From positions 44,324,450 to 44,388,449 of the forward strand of contig CM068545.1 of the NCBI GenBank assembly GCA_035048495.1: 64,000 bases of DNA, in the 5' to 3' direction. Shown in pieces: positions 34,016 through 45,714 of this stretch. This stretch comes from Euptelea pleiosperma. Taxonomy: Eukaryota > Streptophyta > Magnoliopsida > Ranunculales > Eupteleaceae. Position numbers and translations under genes: made by a program. Every line of letters starts with the position of its first letter. Position 1 is the stretch's first letter. The notes below the pieces were generated by a model, which had not been told where the DNA came from, searched no databases, and saw only the letters and a list, made by a program, of their open reading frames with translations.

Positions 34016-37000
34016 TCAGTCGACATAAACATGATCGATGAGATCAATTTCAAAAGTCCGAATGAACGACACATCAAGTTCATGGAATTGCTTAAGACGC
34101 TGACCATTGACCTGGAATGAGGAGTGATCCTTGGGATCCTCAATAGTGATTGCCCCGAAGGGTGTTACTGCGGTGATCGTATAAGGACCGGTCCACCTAG
34201 ATTTCAGTTTCCCAGGGAAGAGATGGAGACGAGAATTATAAAGAAGGACCTTCTGTCCTGGATGAAACTCTTTCCGGAGGATGCTCTTGTCATGTATCCA
34301 CTTCATTTTGGCTTTGTAATTCTTGGACAAGTTGTAGGCATCATTTCTGAGTTCTTCTAACTCATTTATTTGAAGTTTCCGCTCCTCCCCTACGGAGTCT
34401 ATGTCGAAGTTGAGCTTCTTAATTGCCCACAGGGCACGATGTTCAATCTCTACCGGTAGATGACAAGGTTTCCCAAAGACGAGACGATAGGGAGACATAT
34501 TGAGTGGGGTCTTGTAGGCGGTTCTGTATGCCCATAAAGCATCAGTGAGACGAGTAGACCAGTCTTTACGTGTGGTATTGACTGTCTTCTCCAAGATCTG
34601 CTTGATCTGATGATTAGAAACCTCCACTTGACCACTAGTCTGCGGATGATAAGCTAGGGCAACCTTGTGGGTTACCCCATACTTCTTCATTAAGTTCTCG
34701 AATATCTTATTGCAGAAATGGGTGCCCCCATCACTAATGATGGCCTTAGGGGCACCGAATCGAGTGAAGATGAACTCCTTTAGGAATTTGACCACCACTT
34801 TGTGGTCATTCGTCTTGGTGGGAATAGCTTCTATCCATTTGGATACATAGTCTACCGCAAGGAGAATGTACTCAAAACCATAGGAAACGGGAAAGGGGCC
34901 CATGAAGTCGATGCCCCAGATGTCAAATATTTCATCGACCTGGATGGGAGTGAGGGACATCATGTTCCTCTGGGAGATGCGGCCTAGATGCTGACAATTA
35001 GGACAGGTTTTGCAGTAGATATGGGCATCTTTAAATAGTGTAGGCCAGTAGAATCCGCAGTGCAGAACTTTTTCTGCAGTCTTCTTAGTGCTGAAATGAC
35101 CACCACAAGGTTGGTCATGACATGAGGACAAGATATTGAGTTGGTCCGACTCAGGGACACAGAGACGAATGATCTGGTCAGGACAGTATTTATACAAATA
35201 AGGGTCATCCCAAGAGTAGTACTTAACTCTTGCTAGGAATTGGCTTTTGTCCTGTTTTGACCAGTATGAAGGCATTTCTTCGGTGACAAGGTAGTTGACA
35301 ATGTCAGCATACCAAGGATTAACAGAGATGGCGAACAGTTGTTCGTCTGGAAAGGTTTCAGGGATGGGCTGGGTGTCGAAGGATGACTCTAAAGTCAGTC
35401 TAGACAAGTGATCAGCCACTACATTCTCAGTTCCTTTCTTATCCTTAATCTCGAGGTCGAATTCCTGCAGTAAGAGAATCCATCGAATTAATCGAGGTTT
35501 GGTTTCCTTTTTCGACATGAGATAACGAAGGGCTGCATGATCAGTATACACAACCACCTTAGTGGCTAAGAGGTACTGACGGAATTTATCAAGGGCGAAG
35601 ACGACCGCTAGGAGTTCTTTCTCAGTGGTAGAGTAATTCATTTGGGCAGAGTTAAGAGTTTTGCTCGCGTAGTAGATCACGTGTGACCTTTTGTCAACTC
35701 TCTGCCCTAGAACGGCGCCTAACGCGTAGTCAGAAGCATCGCACATTACCTCAAAAGGTAGAGTCCAGTCCGGGGGACGGATAATGGGCGCAGTAGTGAG
35801 CTCAGATTTGAGACGCTCAAATGCCTTGACACAGTCAGCATTAAAGTCGAAAGGACTGTCTTTAGCCAGAAGATGGGACAGAGGTCGAGCGATTTGAGAG
35901 AAGTCCTTGATGAAGCGCCTATAGAATCCTCCGTGTCCCAAAAAGGACCGGATGTCACGTACGGACTTAGGAATGGGCAAGGTCGAGATGATGTCAATTT
36001 TAGCTTTGTCGACCTCAATGCCCTGATGGGAAATGACATGTCCCAGAACAATGCCCTTCTTTACCATGAAGTGGCATTTCTCCCAATGGAGGACAAGTCG
36101 CTTGTCCTGACAGCGGTGAAGTACAAGCCCTAGATGGTTCAGACAGTCATCAAAGGATGACCCAAAAACTGAGAAGTCGTCCATAAAGAGTTCGAGAAAT
36201 TTTTCCACCATGTCAGAGAATATGCTCATCATACACCTTTGAAAGGTCGCGGGTGCATTGCAGAGGCCAAAGGGCATGCGCTTGTAGGCAAAAGTGCCAA
36301 AGGGACAGGTGAAAGTTGTCTTCTTGTGATCCTCAGGGGCGATGGGTATTTGATTATACCCTGAGTAACCATCAAGGAAGCAGTAATAGGAATGACCTGC
36401 TAGTCTCTCCAACATCTGGTCTATGAAGGGTAAAGGAAAATGGTCCTTCCTAGTGTTGGTGTTGAGTCGTCGGTAATCGATGCAGACTCTCCACCCTTTC
36501 TTCAGGCGCTGGGTTACCATTTCCTTGTTCTCATTTTTCACAACTGTGAATCCTGCCTTTTTAGGGACGACATGAATAGGACTCACCCATTTGCTATCGG
36601 AGATGGGATAAATGATACCCGCATCTAACAGTTTAAGGACCTCATCCCGGACTACATCCTTCAAGACGGGGTTCAACCTCCTCTGGTGTTCTCGCGAGGT
36701 TTTGGATTCATCCTCGAGATAGATGTGATGTTGGCACACCGAGGGGTCTATGCCTCGAATATCATCTATAGTCCAACCTATCGCAGATTTGTGCTCGTTG
36801 AGCAGCTCGAGAAGTTTCTTACGTTCACTCTCAGATAAAGCGGAAGCAATAATGACAGGGTAGGTTTCCTTAGGACCAAGATAGGCATAGAAAAGATCTG
36901 TGGGAAGAGGCTTAATCTCCAATATTGGAGCAGATGAAGTAGAAATAGGTGTCACAGAAGACACGGATTGAAGAGGTTTGACTTCAGTAGGTAAAGGAAT

Positions 37001-38320
37001 GATGGGTTCTCTGGCCATGGTTATCAGAGGCTCGAACTCGATGAGAGGAACGGGGATCTCTATCAGTGGAGCAGTCTCCAAAAGATCATTGAGATCAGAA
37101 ATAGCTGACTCTGTTGCAAAGTCAGCTCCAAAGTGTTCTAGACACTGCTTAAGAATATCTTCGGTGGAGTCCGGGATTAGACTCTCAACGGCACACATTT
37201 CATCGGTCACTTCACGATCGGCATTTTGTTGCATTAAACGAAAGATGTTAACCTCAGCTTTGAGGTTACCGAAAGCAATGGACATGTTTCCGTCCCTACA
37301 CCCGATGTGTGCGTTCGCGGTGGCAAGGAATGGACGGCCTAAGATGACCGGAATGCGGTTATCCTGACACGGCTCGGTGTCTAGAATGATAAAGTCCACA
37401 GGATAATAAAAGTCAGCGACTTTTACTAGGACATCTTCAATGATTCCTCTTGGAATCTTGATGGACTGATCAGCCAATTTCAGGGTGACATTGGTAGGCT
37501 TCATATCTTTCAGTCCTAACTGCTGATATACCGAGAATGGTATGAGGTTAACGCTAGCCCCTAAATCTAGCAAGGCAGTGCAGCTAAAGTTGTCTCCAAT
37601 TTCACATTGGATAGTTGGGCTACCTGGATCCTTGTGTTTGATCACACTATTGCGTTGAATGAACGCTGTAGCTTTTTCGGCCAAGAAGGCAGCTTTGGGT
37701 ACATGCGTACGCCGCTTAACTGTGCACAAGTCCTTGAGGAATTTGGCATAGGAAGGGATTTGCTTGATAGCAGAAAGGAATGGGATATTGATCTGGACGT
37801 CTTTAAAGACATCTAAGATCTCAGAGAATTGCTGATCCCGCTTATCTTGGACAAGTCTGTCCGGGAAGGGAGGCTTTACTCGACAAATGGATTTGTCTTT
37901 AGCCTTAGATTTCTGCACAGGGATATCAGATGTTGGTGCAGAGGTGGAAGAAGCAGAGGTAGGATTGGTACTAGTTTCCTCTGTACGAGTGATGGGTGCT
38001 GGAGATGGCACCGGTGGTGGTTGGACTCCCATGTCCACAGTTTTTCCAGATCGTAGGGTGGTTACAGCTTGCACCTCCCCTTGACAATTCTCATTCTGGC
38101 TTTGAGATTGGGATCCGATCTCATATACTGCCCCTTTGGCATTTCCTTTAGGGTTGGCAATGGGTTGGCTAGGAAAGATCCCCTTAGCCTTCTCAGCTTC
38201 CAAGTTACCTAGACGTTGCTCTAGACGAAGCATGGATTGCTGTTGCTGTTGCTCTAGGCGTTGCATAGATTGAGTAATGAGTTGAGCTAGAAGGTCCTCA
38301 ATACCAGGTTTGGGGACCGA
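34016..38320 (-). CDS. pol: Element B Pol: protease, reverse transcriptase, RNase H, integrase
   Basis: Open for 1434 codons after the amber codon; the first Met (38266) gives 1416 aa, numbering used here. Protease [12 protein letters not shown] at 232-243, DLGAS being the usual plant Athila form. [15 protein letters not shown] 590-602, [11 protein letters not shown] 630-640, [14 protein letters not shown] 664-677, catalytic FMDD 694-697. RNase H: D843, E884, D909 and D952 (CDAS, EKELLA, YTDH, ADHLSR). Integrase: zinc ligands H1050, H1057, C1088, C1091; catalytic D1120, D1179, E1215 with the exact 35-residue spacing; GPY motif at 1360-1362. It ends without a chromodomain. All catalytic residues are present and no frameshift was found. 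The start is uncertain because the frame is continuous with gag; in related element A the same junction is open. It converts genomic RNA to cDNA and integrates it. Confidence 0.96.
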   Translation of the reverse strand, partial: SVPKPGIEDLLAQLITQSMQRLEQQQQQSMLRLEQRLGNLEAEKAKGIFPSQPIANPKGNAKGAVYEIGSQSQSQNENCQGEVQAVTTLRSGKTVDMGVQPPPVPSPAPITRTEETSTNPTSASSTSAPTSDIPVQKSKAKDKSICRVKPPFPDRLVQDKRDQQFSEILDVFKDVQINIPFLSAIKQIPSYAKFLKDLCTVKRRTHVPKAAFLAEKATAFIQRNSVIKHKDPGSPTIQCEIGDNFSCTALLDLGASVNLIPFSVYQQLGLKDMKPTNVTLKLADQSIKIPRGIIEDVLVKVADFYYPVDFIILDTEPCQDNRIPVILGRPFLATANAHIGCRDGNMSIAFGNLKAEVNIFRLMQQNADREVTDEMCAVESLIPDSTEDILKQCLEHFGADFATESAISDLNDLLETAPLIEIPVPLIEFEPLITMAREPIIPLPTEVKPLQSVSSVTPISTSSAPILEIKPLPTDLFYAYLGPKETYPVIIASALSESERKKLLELLNEHKSAIGWTIDDIRGIDPSVCQHHIYLEDESKTSREHQRRLNPVLKDVVRDEVLKLLDAGIIYPISDSKWVSPIHVVPKKAGFTVVKNENKEMVTQRLKKGWRVCIDYRRLNTNTRKDHFPLPFIDQMLERLAGHSYYCFLDGYSGYNQIPIAPEDHKKTTFTCPFGTFAYKRMPFGLCNAPATFQRCMMSIFSDMVEKFLELFMDDFSVFGSSFDDCLNHLGLVLHRCQDKRLVLHWEKCHFMVKKGIVLGHVISHQGIEVDKAKIDIISTLPIPKSVRDIRSFLGHGGFYRRFIKDFSQIARPLSHLLAKDSPFDFNADCVKAFERLKSELTTAPIIRPPDWTLPFEVMCDASDYALGAVLGQRVDKRSHVIYYASKTLNSAQMNYSTTEKELLAVVFALDKFRQYLLATKVVVYTDHAALRYLMSKKETKPRLIRWILLLQEFDLEIKDKKGTENVVADHLSRLTLESSFDTQPIPETFPDEQLFAISVNPWYADIVNYLVTEEMPSYWSKQDKSQFLARVKYYSWDDPYLYKYCPDQIIRLCVPESDQLNILSSCHDQPCGGHFSTKKTAEKVLHCGFYWPTLFKDAHIYCKTCPNCQHLGRISQRNMMSLTPIQVDEIFDIWGIDFMGPFPVSYGFEYILLAVDYVSKWIEAIPTKTNDHKVVVKFLKEFIFTRFGAPKAIISDGGTHFCNKIFENLMKKYGVTHKVALAYHPQTSGQVEVSNHQIKQILEKTVNTTRKDWSTRLTDALWAYRTAYKTPLNMSPYRLVFGKPCHLPVEIEHRALWAIKKLNFDIDSVGEERKLQINELEELRNDAYNLSKNYKAKMKWIHDKSILRKEFHPGQKVLLYNSRLHLFPGKLKSRWTGPYTITAVTPFGAITIEDPKDHSSFQVNGQRLKQFHELDVSFIRTFEIDLIDHVYVD

Positions 38321-39787
38321 CTATTGGGGGGCAGCTAATGGGAGCTGAGGCACCAATTCGCGACTCGAGCTCATCGGGGCATTATAGTTATAGGCGGAAG
38401 AATTAGTTGGGACAATCTGTTGGTTCTGAAAGTTCTGGGGAACTCTTTGCTGATTCTGAAATGTGCTCTGTTGTCCAGAGTATTGACCCTGTTGGAACTG
38501 CTGGTTCTGATTAGATGGGTACTGATTCTGCTGGTATTGTCCCTGATTGAATTGCCTATTGGGTTGATTGAACCCAGGAGGATACATGCCCTGAGGTTGA
38601 CGGGGAGGTTGAGCTTGTGGTTGAGTAGACTGAGGCCTCCAAGAGAAGTTAGGGTGGTTTCTCGTGTCCGGATGATAAGATTGACTATACGAGTTCTGAG
38701 TGGGTGGTTTGTATTTGCTGAAAGCACAAACTTCTTCCTGAAGAGGATTAGACCATCTTTCATTCAAAGGACAATGGTCAGTAGTGTGGGAGGGTTGCAG
38801 ACAAAGGGTACAGGATTCCATAGGGCTCTCGTGTCCCACATGCATGACTGGGGTAGATTGTTGAGTAGGCTTTTGTACAGATACAGCTAGTGCCAAGACG
38901 GACTTGCTCAACTCTTGAATGACTGATCGAAGCTCAGTATCAGCTGTAGCATCATGTCCCTTGGTTGTCCTTTGGACTGAAGTGGTTCGACTAAACTCTG
39001 AGTCAGTCGTCCAATGTTGAGAGTTTTCTCCTAACTCTCCCAAGAATTTGTATGCATCGGTCGGAGTTTGGTGCAGGAATTTTCCTTGGCACATTGACTC
39101 TACCATGGTCCGGGACTCATCAGTAAGTCCCTTATAAAAGACATGGACAAGATTGCCCTTGTCGATGCTATGGTGGGGGCACTTAGTCAGGTAGTCTTGG
39201 AATCTATCCCATGCTTCAAAAAATTTCTCATCGGACTTCTGTCTAAAGTCCTGGATGAGTTGCTTCATTTGGTTGGTCCGAGTCATGGGGTAGAATTTAG
39301 ACATGAATTTGCCCACCAACTCTTTCCAACTGCTGATTGAATCAGCGGGTAAGGAGTAGAGCCAATCTGAGGCTCGATCTTTGAGCGAGAATGGGAAAAC
39401 TCGCAGACGGACATTGTCATCATCAAGGTTCTGATTCTTGAAAAGTAAGATGACATGTTGGAATTCCCTAATATGGGAATAAGGGTCTTCTCTTGGGAGA
39501 CCACGAAAGGTAGGCAGCATTTGGATCGTCTGTGGCCTGATCTCGAACTGTACCGCCGTAGTAGGTGGGAGAACAATGCAAGTGGGCGGATTGGCAGAGA
39601 TAGGAGCGAACGTCTCGATAAGAGGTCGTTCGACTGCCATGACTACAAAGGTAGTAGCACTGGGGGAGGCGGGTGGGAAAAGAGATGGGGAAGAATTCAG
39701 TGGAGGATCCACTGTCGGGACGTGATTCTCAGATCGAATCAAGCGCTTGTTCGGACGATTCCAAACGGGCATACGCGAATGAGGCAA
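38321..39787 (-). CDS. gag: Element B Gag, ending at an amber codon in frame with pol
   Basis: 488 aa. An N-terminal Pro/Ser-rich region (1-80) is followed by the Retrotrans_gag core at about 85-245 (MLPTFRGLPREDPYSHIREF, RLRVFPFSLKDRASDWLYSL, FMSKFYPMTRT, EAWDRFQDYLTKCPHH, VFYKGL). A single CCHC knuckle has C326, C329, H334 and C339 (CTLCLQPSHTTDHC), and the tail (350-480) is Gln/Pro/Asn-rich. It stops at TAG 38321-38323 directly after LPLAAPQ. The next codons continue in the same frame as [17 protein letters not shown] into pol. The product would assemble the cytoplasmic particle that packages genomic RNA. The start Met at 39787 is the first in frame; Met6 and Met50 are alternatives. Confidence 0.93.
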   Translation of the reverse strand: MPHSRMPVWNRPNKRLIRSENHVPTVDPPLNSSPSLFPPASPSATTFVVMAVERPLIETFAPISANPPTCIVLPPTTAVQFEIRPQTIQMLPTFRGLPREDPYSHIREFQHVILLFKNQNLDDDNVRLRVFPFSLKDRASDWLYSLPADSISSWKELVGKFMSKFYPMTRTNQMKQLIQDFRQKSDEKFFEAWDRFQDYLTKCPHHSIDKGNLVHVFYKGLTDESRTMVESMCQGKFLHQTPTDAYKFLGELGENSQHWTTDSEFSRTTSVQRTTKGHDATADTELRSVIQELSKSVLALAVSVQKPTQQSTPVMHVGHESPMESCTLCLQPSHTTDHCPLNERWSNPLQEEVCAFSKYKPPTQNSYSQSYHPDTRNHPNFSWRPQSTQPQAQPPRQPQGMYPPGFNQPNRQFNQGQYQQNQYPSNQNQQFQQGQYSGQQSTFQNQQRVPQNFQNQQIVPTNSSAYNYNAPMSSSRELVPQLPLAAPQ

Positions 39788-41486
39788 GCTCTATACTTGG
39801 CAAAAAGTTGCCAGAGAGGAACACTATCCTAAATGATGCACACCAAGCACAGATAATCCTATTCTAAGCAATCAGGATATATTTTAGGAATTATCTTTGT
39901 TAGTTTTGGGGCTAGAGTAGATTATGACAGTGGGCGGACCACTGGTTTATCTTTTAACCGCCGAACTAACTGTTTTGCACTCAGAGGTTCTCACCAGGCT
40001 ACACTCTTCAGAGCGAATCCTTTAGTACTAACTCTAGTTAACAACAAGGTAATCCGAAGCCTAGACAGACGTGCGGCACAATGGCTGACTTAAGTACGTC
40101 CCAGACTAACCGGATTGGTCAAGTGTATAAGAAGAGTGTTCCCTCGGGTTAAGCTAGGGTTGATGCGTGTTCCTAGTCCACACGCAACTAACCGCCGAAT
40201 AATCCAAGATGCCACGTCGAGCTCAGTGTACTTGAGTAGCAGGGACTTATGGGTGTGTTAGACAACAGGGACCCGCGCTCGTGGTCTTATTTCGATTGGA
40301 TGTTAAGCGGGTTCGCTTTGCGTAGATTTTTCCTCGAACACCGGGCTAATTGGCTCTACTTCTTGATTTTTTTTAATTAAATGGAGCCTTGGGATCAAAT
40401 CAGTTGGAATGATGAGGTGGGTGATGAAATCCCACCAGTTTCAATTTGGAGCTGGGTTTGCTCTCTTAGAGTGGATTGATTAACGGCCACGCCACGCAAG
40501 TCAAAGAATATGGATGCGAAAGCAAATAGACAAGCGGCAATGAGTCACCCAACGGCGCAGTATCGCACTCAAGGCGAGGATAGAGACTTACCTCCCGTGG
40601 GCCACGCCACGGGGTCGCCTCCGTGGGTTAGAGAGGGGTATCCTAATGGGCTTGGGCCCGACTCCACCTCTTTGAGCTTTCGCTCTCTACCCACACTGGA
40701 TCGTGTTCCTGCAGAAACAGTTAGATTGCACGGTCTAGGTATATGGGATTCTAGTTGGAAGATCCTTGCCTTTTTAGGGTTCACTGAACAAGCACTGAAT
40801 TTAGGCAAGTTTTTGAATTAGTTTCCAAATTCGAGATGGGTTAAAATTTAGGAATTCCCAGATTGGAAAATACCGATATTGGAAAGTTTCCCGAACTGTG
40901 GAGATCTTCCAAGAAAGATTTGATTGCGAGATCCCTTATAATTTTGGGAAATTTCCCAAAATTGAAATTCTGCTAGATTTGGGGTGCTTCCTTTTGCAGA
41001 CTTTTCCAAATTCGGAAGATTTCTAAAGATAGAAATTCTTCTAAAGAGGAAACTTCTAAGAGGGGAAACCCTAATTAAGCAGAGTTTCAAGATTTTGGAA
41101 TCTTTCCAAAAATCGCAAATCCTTGATTGGTGATTTCTAAAAATCTGCAGAATATAAAACCCTAATTTTTTTTTGAATTTTGATTTTTTTATTTTTTTGG
41201 TAATTTCCACTTAATCTAGGGTTTTTAAAAAACCCTAGAACAAGATCTAGCAGTTATTTGGAAAGCAGTAAAATTCCTAAATTATTACAACTTTGCACTC
41301 GGCCTTCCGAGGCATTAAAAATAGTAATTTAAAAACTGCTAAAAATCAACAAAAACAAAAAATAGAAAGTTTCCCGAAAAGGTCAGGCTGGCCAAATTGT
41401 GCAGCTTTCCGATTCAGCAACTGTCCAATTCCGTCTTTACGTCCTTTTTCGCACTCCCGTACACCCGAGCGGCAGCGGCGCCATTT
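39788..41486 (-). other. Element B leader between 5' LTR and gag
   Basis: 1.7 kb noncoding, collinear with 49930-51591 of element A. Landmarks on the minus strand include GAGTGCGATACTGCGCCG, a CCACGCCACG-rich stretch and GGGTCCCTGTTGTCTAACAC. No ORF of note. Confidence 0.8.
41471..41484 (-). other. Element B primer-binding site (tRNA-Asp type)
   Basis: The minus strand reads TGGCGCCGCTGCCG, two bases from the LTR end, one mismatch to the tRNA-Asp 3' end. Confidence 0.88.
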
Positions 41487-41937
41487 GAAAGTAGGTTTTT
41501 TCCGCGTCGTTGGTTACGGAAAACCTAATTTCAACACATTTTTAACTGACACGAGCCACTGCAAGCGTCAGCAATGATGGAGGTGTTGAAAGCATGGCCG
41601 GTATGAGGAGATTTCTGACCGGTGTTAACTGGCGGTGGTGCAGCAGGTTCTTGCCGGAGATGAGTGTAGCATTTCATGAAGATGACAAGCTGTTGGTGCA
41701 GCAACCTAGAGACAAGCCGCCTTGCAGGTCGTCGTGAGGATGGTGGTGCTCCGAAGACCCACACCGTGGATCTGCAATGTTGTTGCAGGTTTGGCGAGTT
41801 ACAGACCTGCGACTCGACTTGTTAATGGCGGTCTTGCTGTGGGGTGATCTCAAGAGAGGAGAAGGCAGCAGGGTGTTGGAGAAGTCCAGCACCTACTATT
41901 CTGGATTTGCAGAGGCAGGCGGAGGGGGGCGCTGACG

Positions 41938-41964
41938 GCCGGAGTTGCAGGCTGCAACTCCGGC
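41938..41964. repeat. Palindromic module, B 5' LTR (first)
   Basis: GCCGGAGTTGCAG, G, CTGCAACTCCGGC: 13-bp perfect arms around one base, preceded by GACG. Confidence 0.9.
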
Positions 41965-42016
41965 GTTGAGAAAACGGTAATGACAAAAAAAAAATGAAAA
42001 CGAAAACGAAAAAGAT

Positions 42017-42089
42017 GAGAAGAAGAAGAAGAAGAAGAAGAAGAAGAAGAAGAAGAAGAAGAAGAAGAAGAAGAAGAAGAAGAAGAAGA
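42017..42089. repeat. (GAA)n microsatellite in B 5' LTR leader
   Basis: About 24 uninterrupted AGA/GAA units. Any arginine- or phenylalanine-rich reading of it is compositional. Confidence 0.95.
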
Positions 42090-42107
42090 CGGATGCCTTA
42101 CCAGACG

Positions 42108-42131
42108 GCCGGAGTTGCAGGCAACTCCGGC
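42108..42131. repeat. Palindromic module, B 5' LTR (second)
   Basis: GCCGGAGTTGC, AG, GCAACTCCGGC: 11-bp arms and a minimal centre, again preceded by GACG and set inside the GAA-rich region. Confidence 0.9.
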
Positions 42132-43309
42132 GAAGAAGAAGAAGAAGATGAAGAAAAGGAGAAAGAGAAAAGAAGAAAAAGAAGAAGAATGGGGCCAAGG
42201 GTGAAGGGATCTGTGCGGGATTGATAGGGGGAGAGAATGGAAGAGAAAGGGGGGGGGGATTAGGGTTCGAACGAACCCTTCTCCCTCCTCTTATAAAGCT
42301 CCCTATTTCCATTAATGGAAATAGGGTATTTTTAAAAAATAAAAAAATAATTTTTTTTTTTTTAAGTAAAAACCTACTTTATTATGGGGAATCTCCCCAA
42401 TTAGTGGACCCCCCATTTTTTAATTAAAATTATTTTGAAATTCACGGGGTCCACTAACTGGTCGGACAGCGGGTCGATGATGATGGGCCCGGCTATTGGC
42501 CCACATGGACTGATGATGTCCATCGTCTCACAAGATGATGTGACAGACATTCTGATGGCGATCGGATGGATGGTGACTTGATTGGGACCCAGATTGGTAG
42601 ATCGACGGATCTAGAGAGATCCAACGGTCCGATTGAAGATCCAACGGTCAGAAAGCTAAGGGAGATGAGATAGAGCCGAAGGGTAGGAGTTCTGGGGTTA
42701 GGTCAGTAGATTCGAGGATCGAGAGATGAAGAGAGAGAGAGAATAAGAAGAGATGAGAGAAAAAGTATCAAAAAAATAGAAAAAAGCACTGGCGGAGGGT
42801 CTGGAACCCTGGTCTTCACTGTGACCATCCTCACGCTTCTCCAGTAGAGTCGACTATCATTCCTTGCTGACTCATGTGGCTTTAAACGCTTTGGTCCGTC
42901 TCTTGGTCATTGGCTCTCCTGCTCTCTTCGTTCTTTGGGCCGACTTTTTGGTCCTCTTATTCAGCCCATATTTGGCCCATATCTTCTAGTCATAGCATGT
43001 GGGCTCTTTAAGCTTTGATAATGGGCTTTCATGATCGATTTGGGCCCACAAGTCTCGAGAATCGTCCCATCGGGGTTTCCTGCGACAGAAGAAGCGCGTA
43101 ATGAGACTCTATCAGAATGACTTCATATCTAGACTTCCGAAAATGTGTTTAATGCATGCAAATATACCATTTCGTCCAGAAAAGTGTGTTCTACGCAATG
43201 AGATAGACTCTTACGTAGAAAAGTGGATAATTAGAGCAATTTTACGTAGGAGAGTGCGATAACGCTAACAGGATAAGTGCTTAAAATAAGCACTTTTGAG
43301 CGAATATCA

Positions 43310-43975
43310 TCCATCTCAAAATAAGGATAGCCAGTCATGCTTCGTAGCTGGATTGGATTTTAGGTTGATGGGTTTACAAAGAAAAGGCTTTTATAGAAGG
43401 GTTCAAGGGGTTTCTAGTGAAGTATAATTCAGGTAAGTAAAAAAGTTGAATGGTTCAGAAAAATGGCCTAAATCATTTTTTAGGGTTTGCACTATCATGT
43501 ATACTGTCTTGACTGGATACAGAGAAGGTTCTGTCGTAGTAATCCAATGTTGATGTCGTTTCGAGTTTTATGATCGAAGCAAAAGATAATGAGATCTCTA
43601 AACGAATATTGCGGGCATGAAGAATAGTGAGTCATCTTGTGACTCAGGATTAATGTATAATTCTCTGAAATGATTAAAGGCTCGAAAGCTTACTGGGCTA
43701 GGTCTCCACAATTCTTCTCACAGGATCTCTAGAATTTCTAAACTTAAGATGACTCTGATATTGATAGTGTACAATTGTGCCGAATATGAGTTTTTCTGAG
43801 TTTTCAAACTTGCTGTAGTCACGCTTGAATTGACTCAACGCTAACTTTAAACAAAAATTGACATCCTCAATACTGACTTAACGGAGGTTTTCAGCTAATC
43901 AAAGTCAGGGTATTTGACACATTTTTGAAATTCTAGAAAACTTTTGGAGAACATCGGAAATCACCCCAAAAACAA

Positions 43976-44018
<43 letters not shown>

Positions 44019-44727
44019 TATCAAAATGAAGACATGAGTTTTGGTAAATACCCACTCCCAACCAAAATATAGCACCGTCCTCGGTGCTCATGACCTGGAC
44101 ATAAAATGATAAAAATTCAGTGATGATGATGCAAAAGTTCAGGAAAGATGTTACCAAGTCGGCAGAAACTCGACAGTGTTGGGTACCTGATGATCGGGAG
44201 AATGAATGTACCTGCATTTTCAGAGATATAACAGTAATAACAAATGCATGAGACTCATGTACTCTAGGAATACCGGAATTGCCTTTCTGAAAGCGCTAAG
44301 TTTTACGTCTTCAGCCAGACATGACGGGGGTATATCAAGTACCCCCAACCAGGTTAAAACTCATGGAGACTGAGTGAATCTGCAGTCTTCCTGACACCTA
44401 AGGTGGAACGGAAACAATTATCCTATCCCTTGTCTAGGTATACCTGTGTAGAACAGGTCTTTCTCAGTGTAGACTGAGAGAAGGACAGTGAGTTCTCTGA
44501 GTAGCCCTACAAAAGTGCGTAGTTGAGTAGGGAGGGATTGAAGCTTCTCAGTAAAAACTGAGAGGACAGGAGTAGGAGTGGGTTCTCTGACCATGGTTAG
44601 CAGAGCCGTAAACTCATTGAGTTTTGCGAGAATGTATCTGAATGGAGCAGACTCCTGCAGATCAGTAATACCAGAAATATTGGACTCCGAGATGAAGTCA
44701 AACTCACAGTGTTCATGACACTAGGAT
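43310..44727 (-). pseudogene. Element A 3' noncoding region and deleted pol
   Basis: From the TCCAT duplication the sequence is collinear with 32990-33990 of B (AAACGCTAAG-type and GACGGGGGT landmarks). At about 44340-44570 it leaves the pol C-terminal region and continues with sequence matching the linker downstream of protease (TTCTCTGACCATGGTTAGCAG, B about 37010). Thus RT, RNase H and integrase are missing. A (TA)n tract fills 43977-44016. Confidence 0.75.
43977..44016. repeat. (TA)n microsatellite in element A
   Basis: About 20 TA units at the place where B and G have a pure T run (33643-33660; 62818-62836). Confidence 0.92.
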
Positions 44728-45714
44728 TGTCACGCCCCGAATCCGGATACCCAAATACGACCCGAAAATCCGTGGATCGACCCGTACCCGAACCCAGAGG
44801 TGACCCATGAATGTCCCCTAGTGGTCCAATTAGGTCAATTAGACTACTAAGGTTCATTCGAAAACCCACTAAGTAAAAAAAAGAATCTAGATGTAGGAAA
44901 CAAATAATTCAAATAATTCAATCAATCAACTAAATGTGGAGAGATGGAAGTGAGAACATGCTCTCAATCAAAGGCTTACATGCCCGTGAAAATAAATAAA
45001 TAATGTTATAAAATAATCAAATACAACTTTCTAAAGTGTGGGATCGACTCCCAAATCCTCGCCGATCTCCTCGAATGCACCGGAGTCTTTCGTCTCAAAA
45101 TCATCTCACGTACCCGGCTCCTCAAAATCTGAAAATGGTATCGGTGTAGCACCGTGAGCCGAGGCCCAGTAATACAACAGTGTGCATGGTATGATATCAT
45201 ACTATACAAGTTTTTTTAATCAAGGTATGCATCTCAATCGTATAATAATGATGGCATAAATAAGAGGATGAATGCAGATGAGTAAGGGATGCCAATGCAA
45301 CTAGTACCCATAACCACATAGGGTCTCCATCTCCTTCCCGCACTGGGAGCGGTCTCATCGACCCATGTGCAGGATATAATAACGTCTGGGGCCTTTCACC
45401 CTAGGGTACCGAACCCTGATTAATTGATAAAACCAATATAAACGTATATAATATACTTCAACCCCGTTCCCTTATGCACCCCTTATATGAAATGACGTGA
45501 TGATCATGGTATGACAACAAGATGTACTAGGGTTACATGACATAAGCACGCATGTATTTAACATTTAAATAAAAATATAAAATGAACCAATGATCATTAA
45601 GAGTAATAATATGGGAACGAATTAGGGTTAACCATGAATAATATGTAACAATCACCGAAGGTCACGATCAACACGGATGAATAATATAAGCGAAAATCAC
45701 AAGATAATCCAACA

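Larger units (their letters stand above)
29769..43309 (-). mobile_element. Element B: near-intact Athila-type Ty3/gypsy retrotransposon
   Basis: 13.5 kb on the minus strand, flanked by TCCAT at 29764-29768 and 43310-43314, inserted inside element A, whose sequence resumes in register on both sides (GTCCATCTCAAAATAAGG). Order in transcription direction: 5' LTR (43309-41487), tRNA-Asp-type primer site, 1.7 kb leader, gag, pol, 1.9 kb 3' noncoding region, polypurine tract, 3' LTR (32104-29769). The U3 parts of the two LTRs differ at only a handful of positions in ~1.1 kb, so insertion was recent, yet their leader parts do not match. Assignment to Athila-type rests on the tRNA-Asp primer site, long LTRs, a DLGAS protease and absence of a chromodomain. 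Confidence 0.95.
41487..43309 (-). repeat. Element B 5' LTR (shortened, different leader)
   Basis: 1823 bp against 2336 bp for its partner. U3 (42190-43309) matches the 3' LTR almost perfectly, but 41530-42185 does not. It lacks the CTCTCTCTAG array and the conserved GATCGACATCCGACAC block, carries a ~20-bp inverted scrap (CTGACACGAGCCACTGCA, 41534-41551), two palindromic modules and a long GAA tract. Confidence 0.9.

Noticed and set aside
34124..39867. Many plus-strand frames across 34-40 kb
   Set aside because: They are antisense shadows of the B gag-pol frame.
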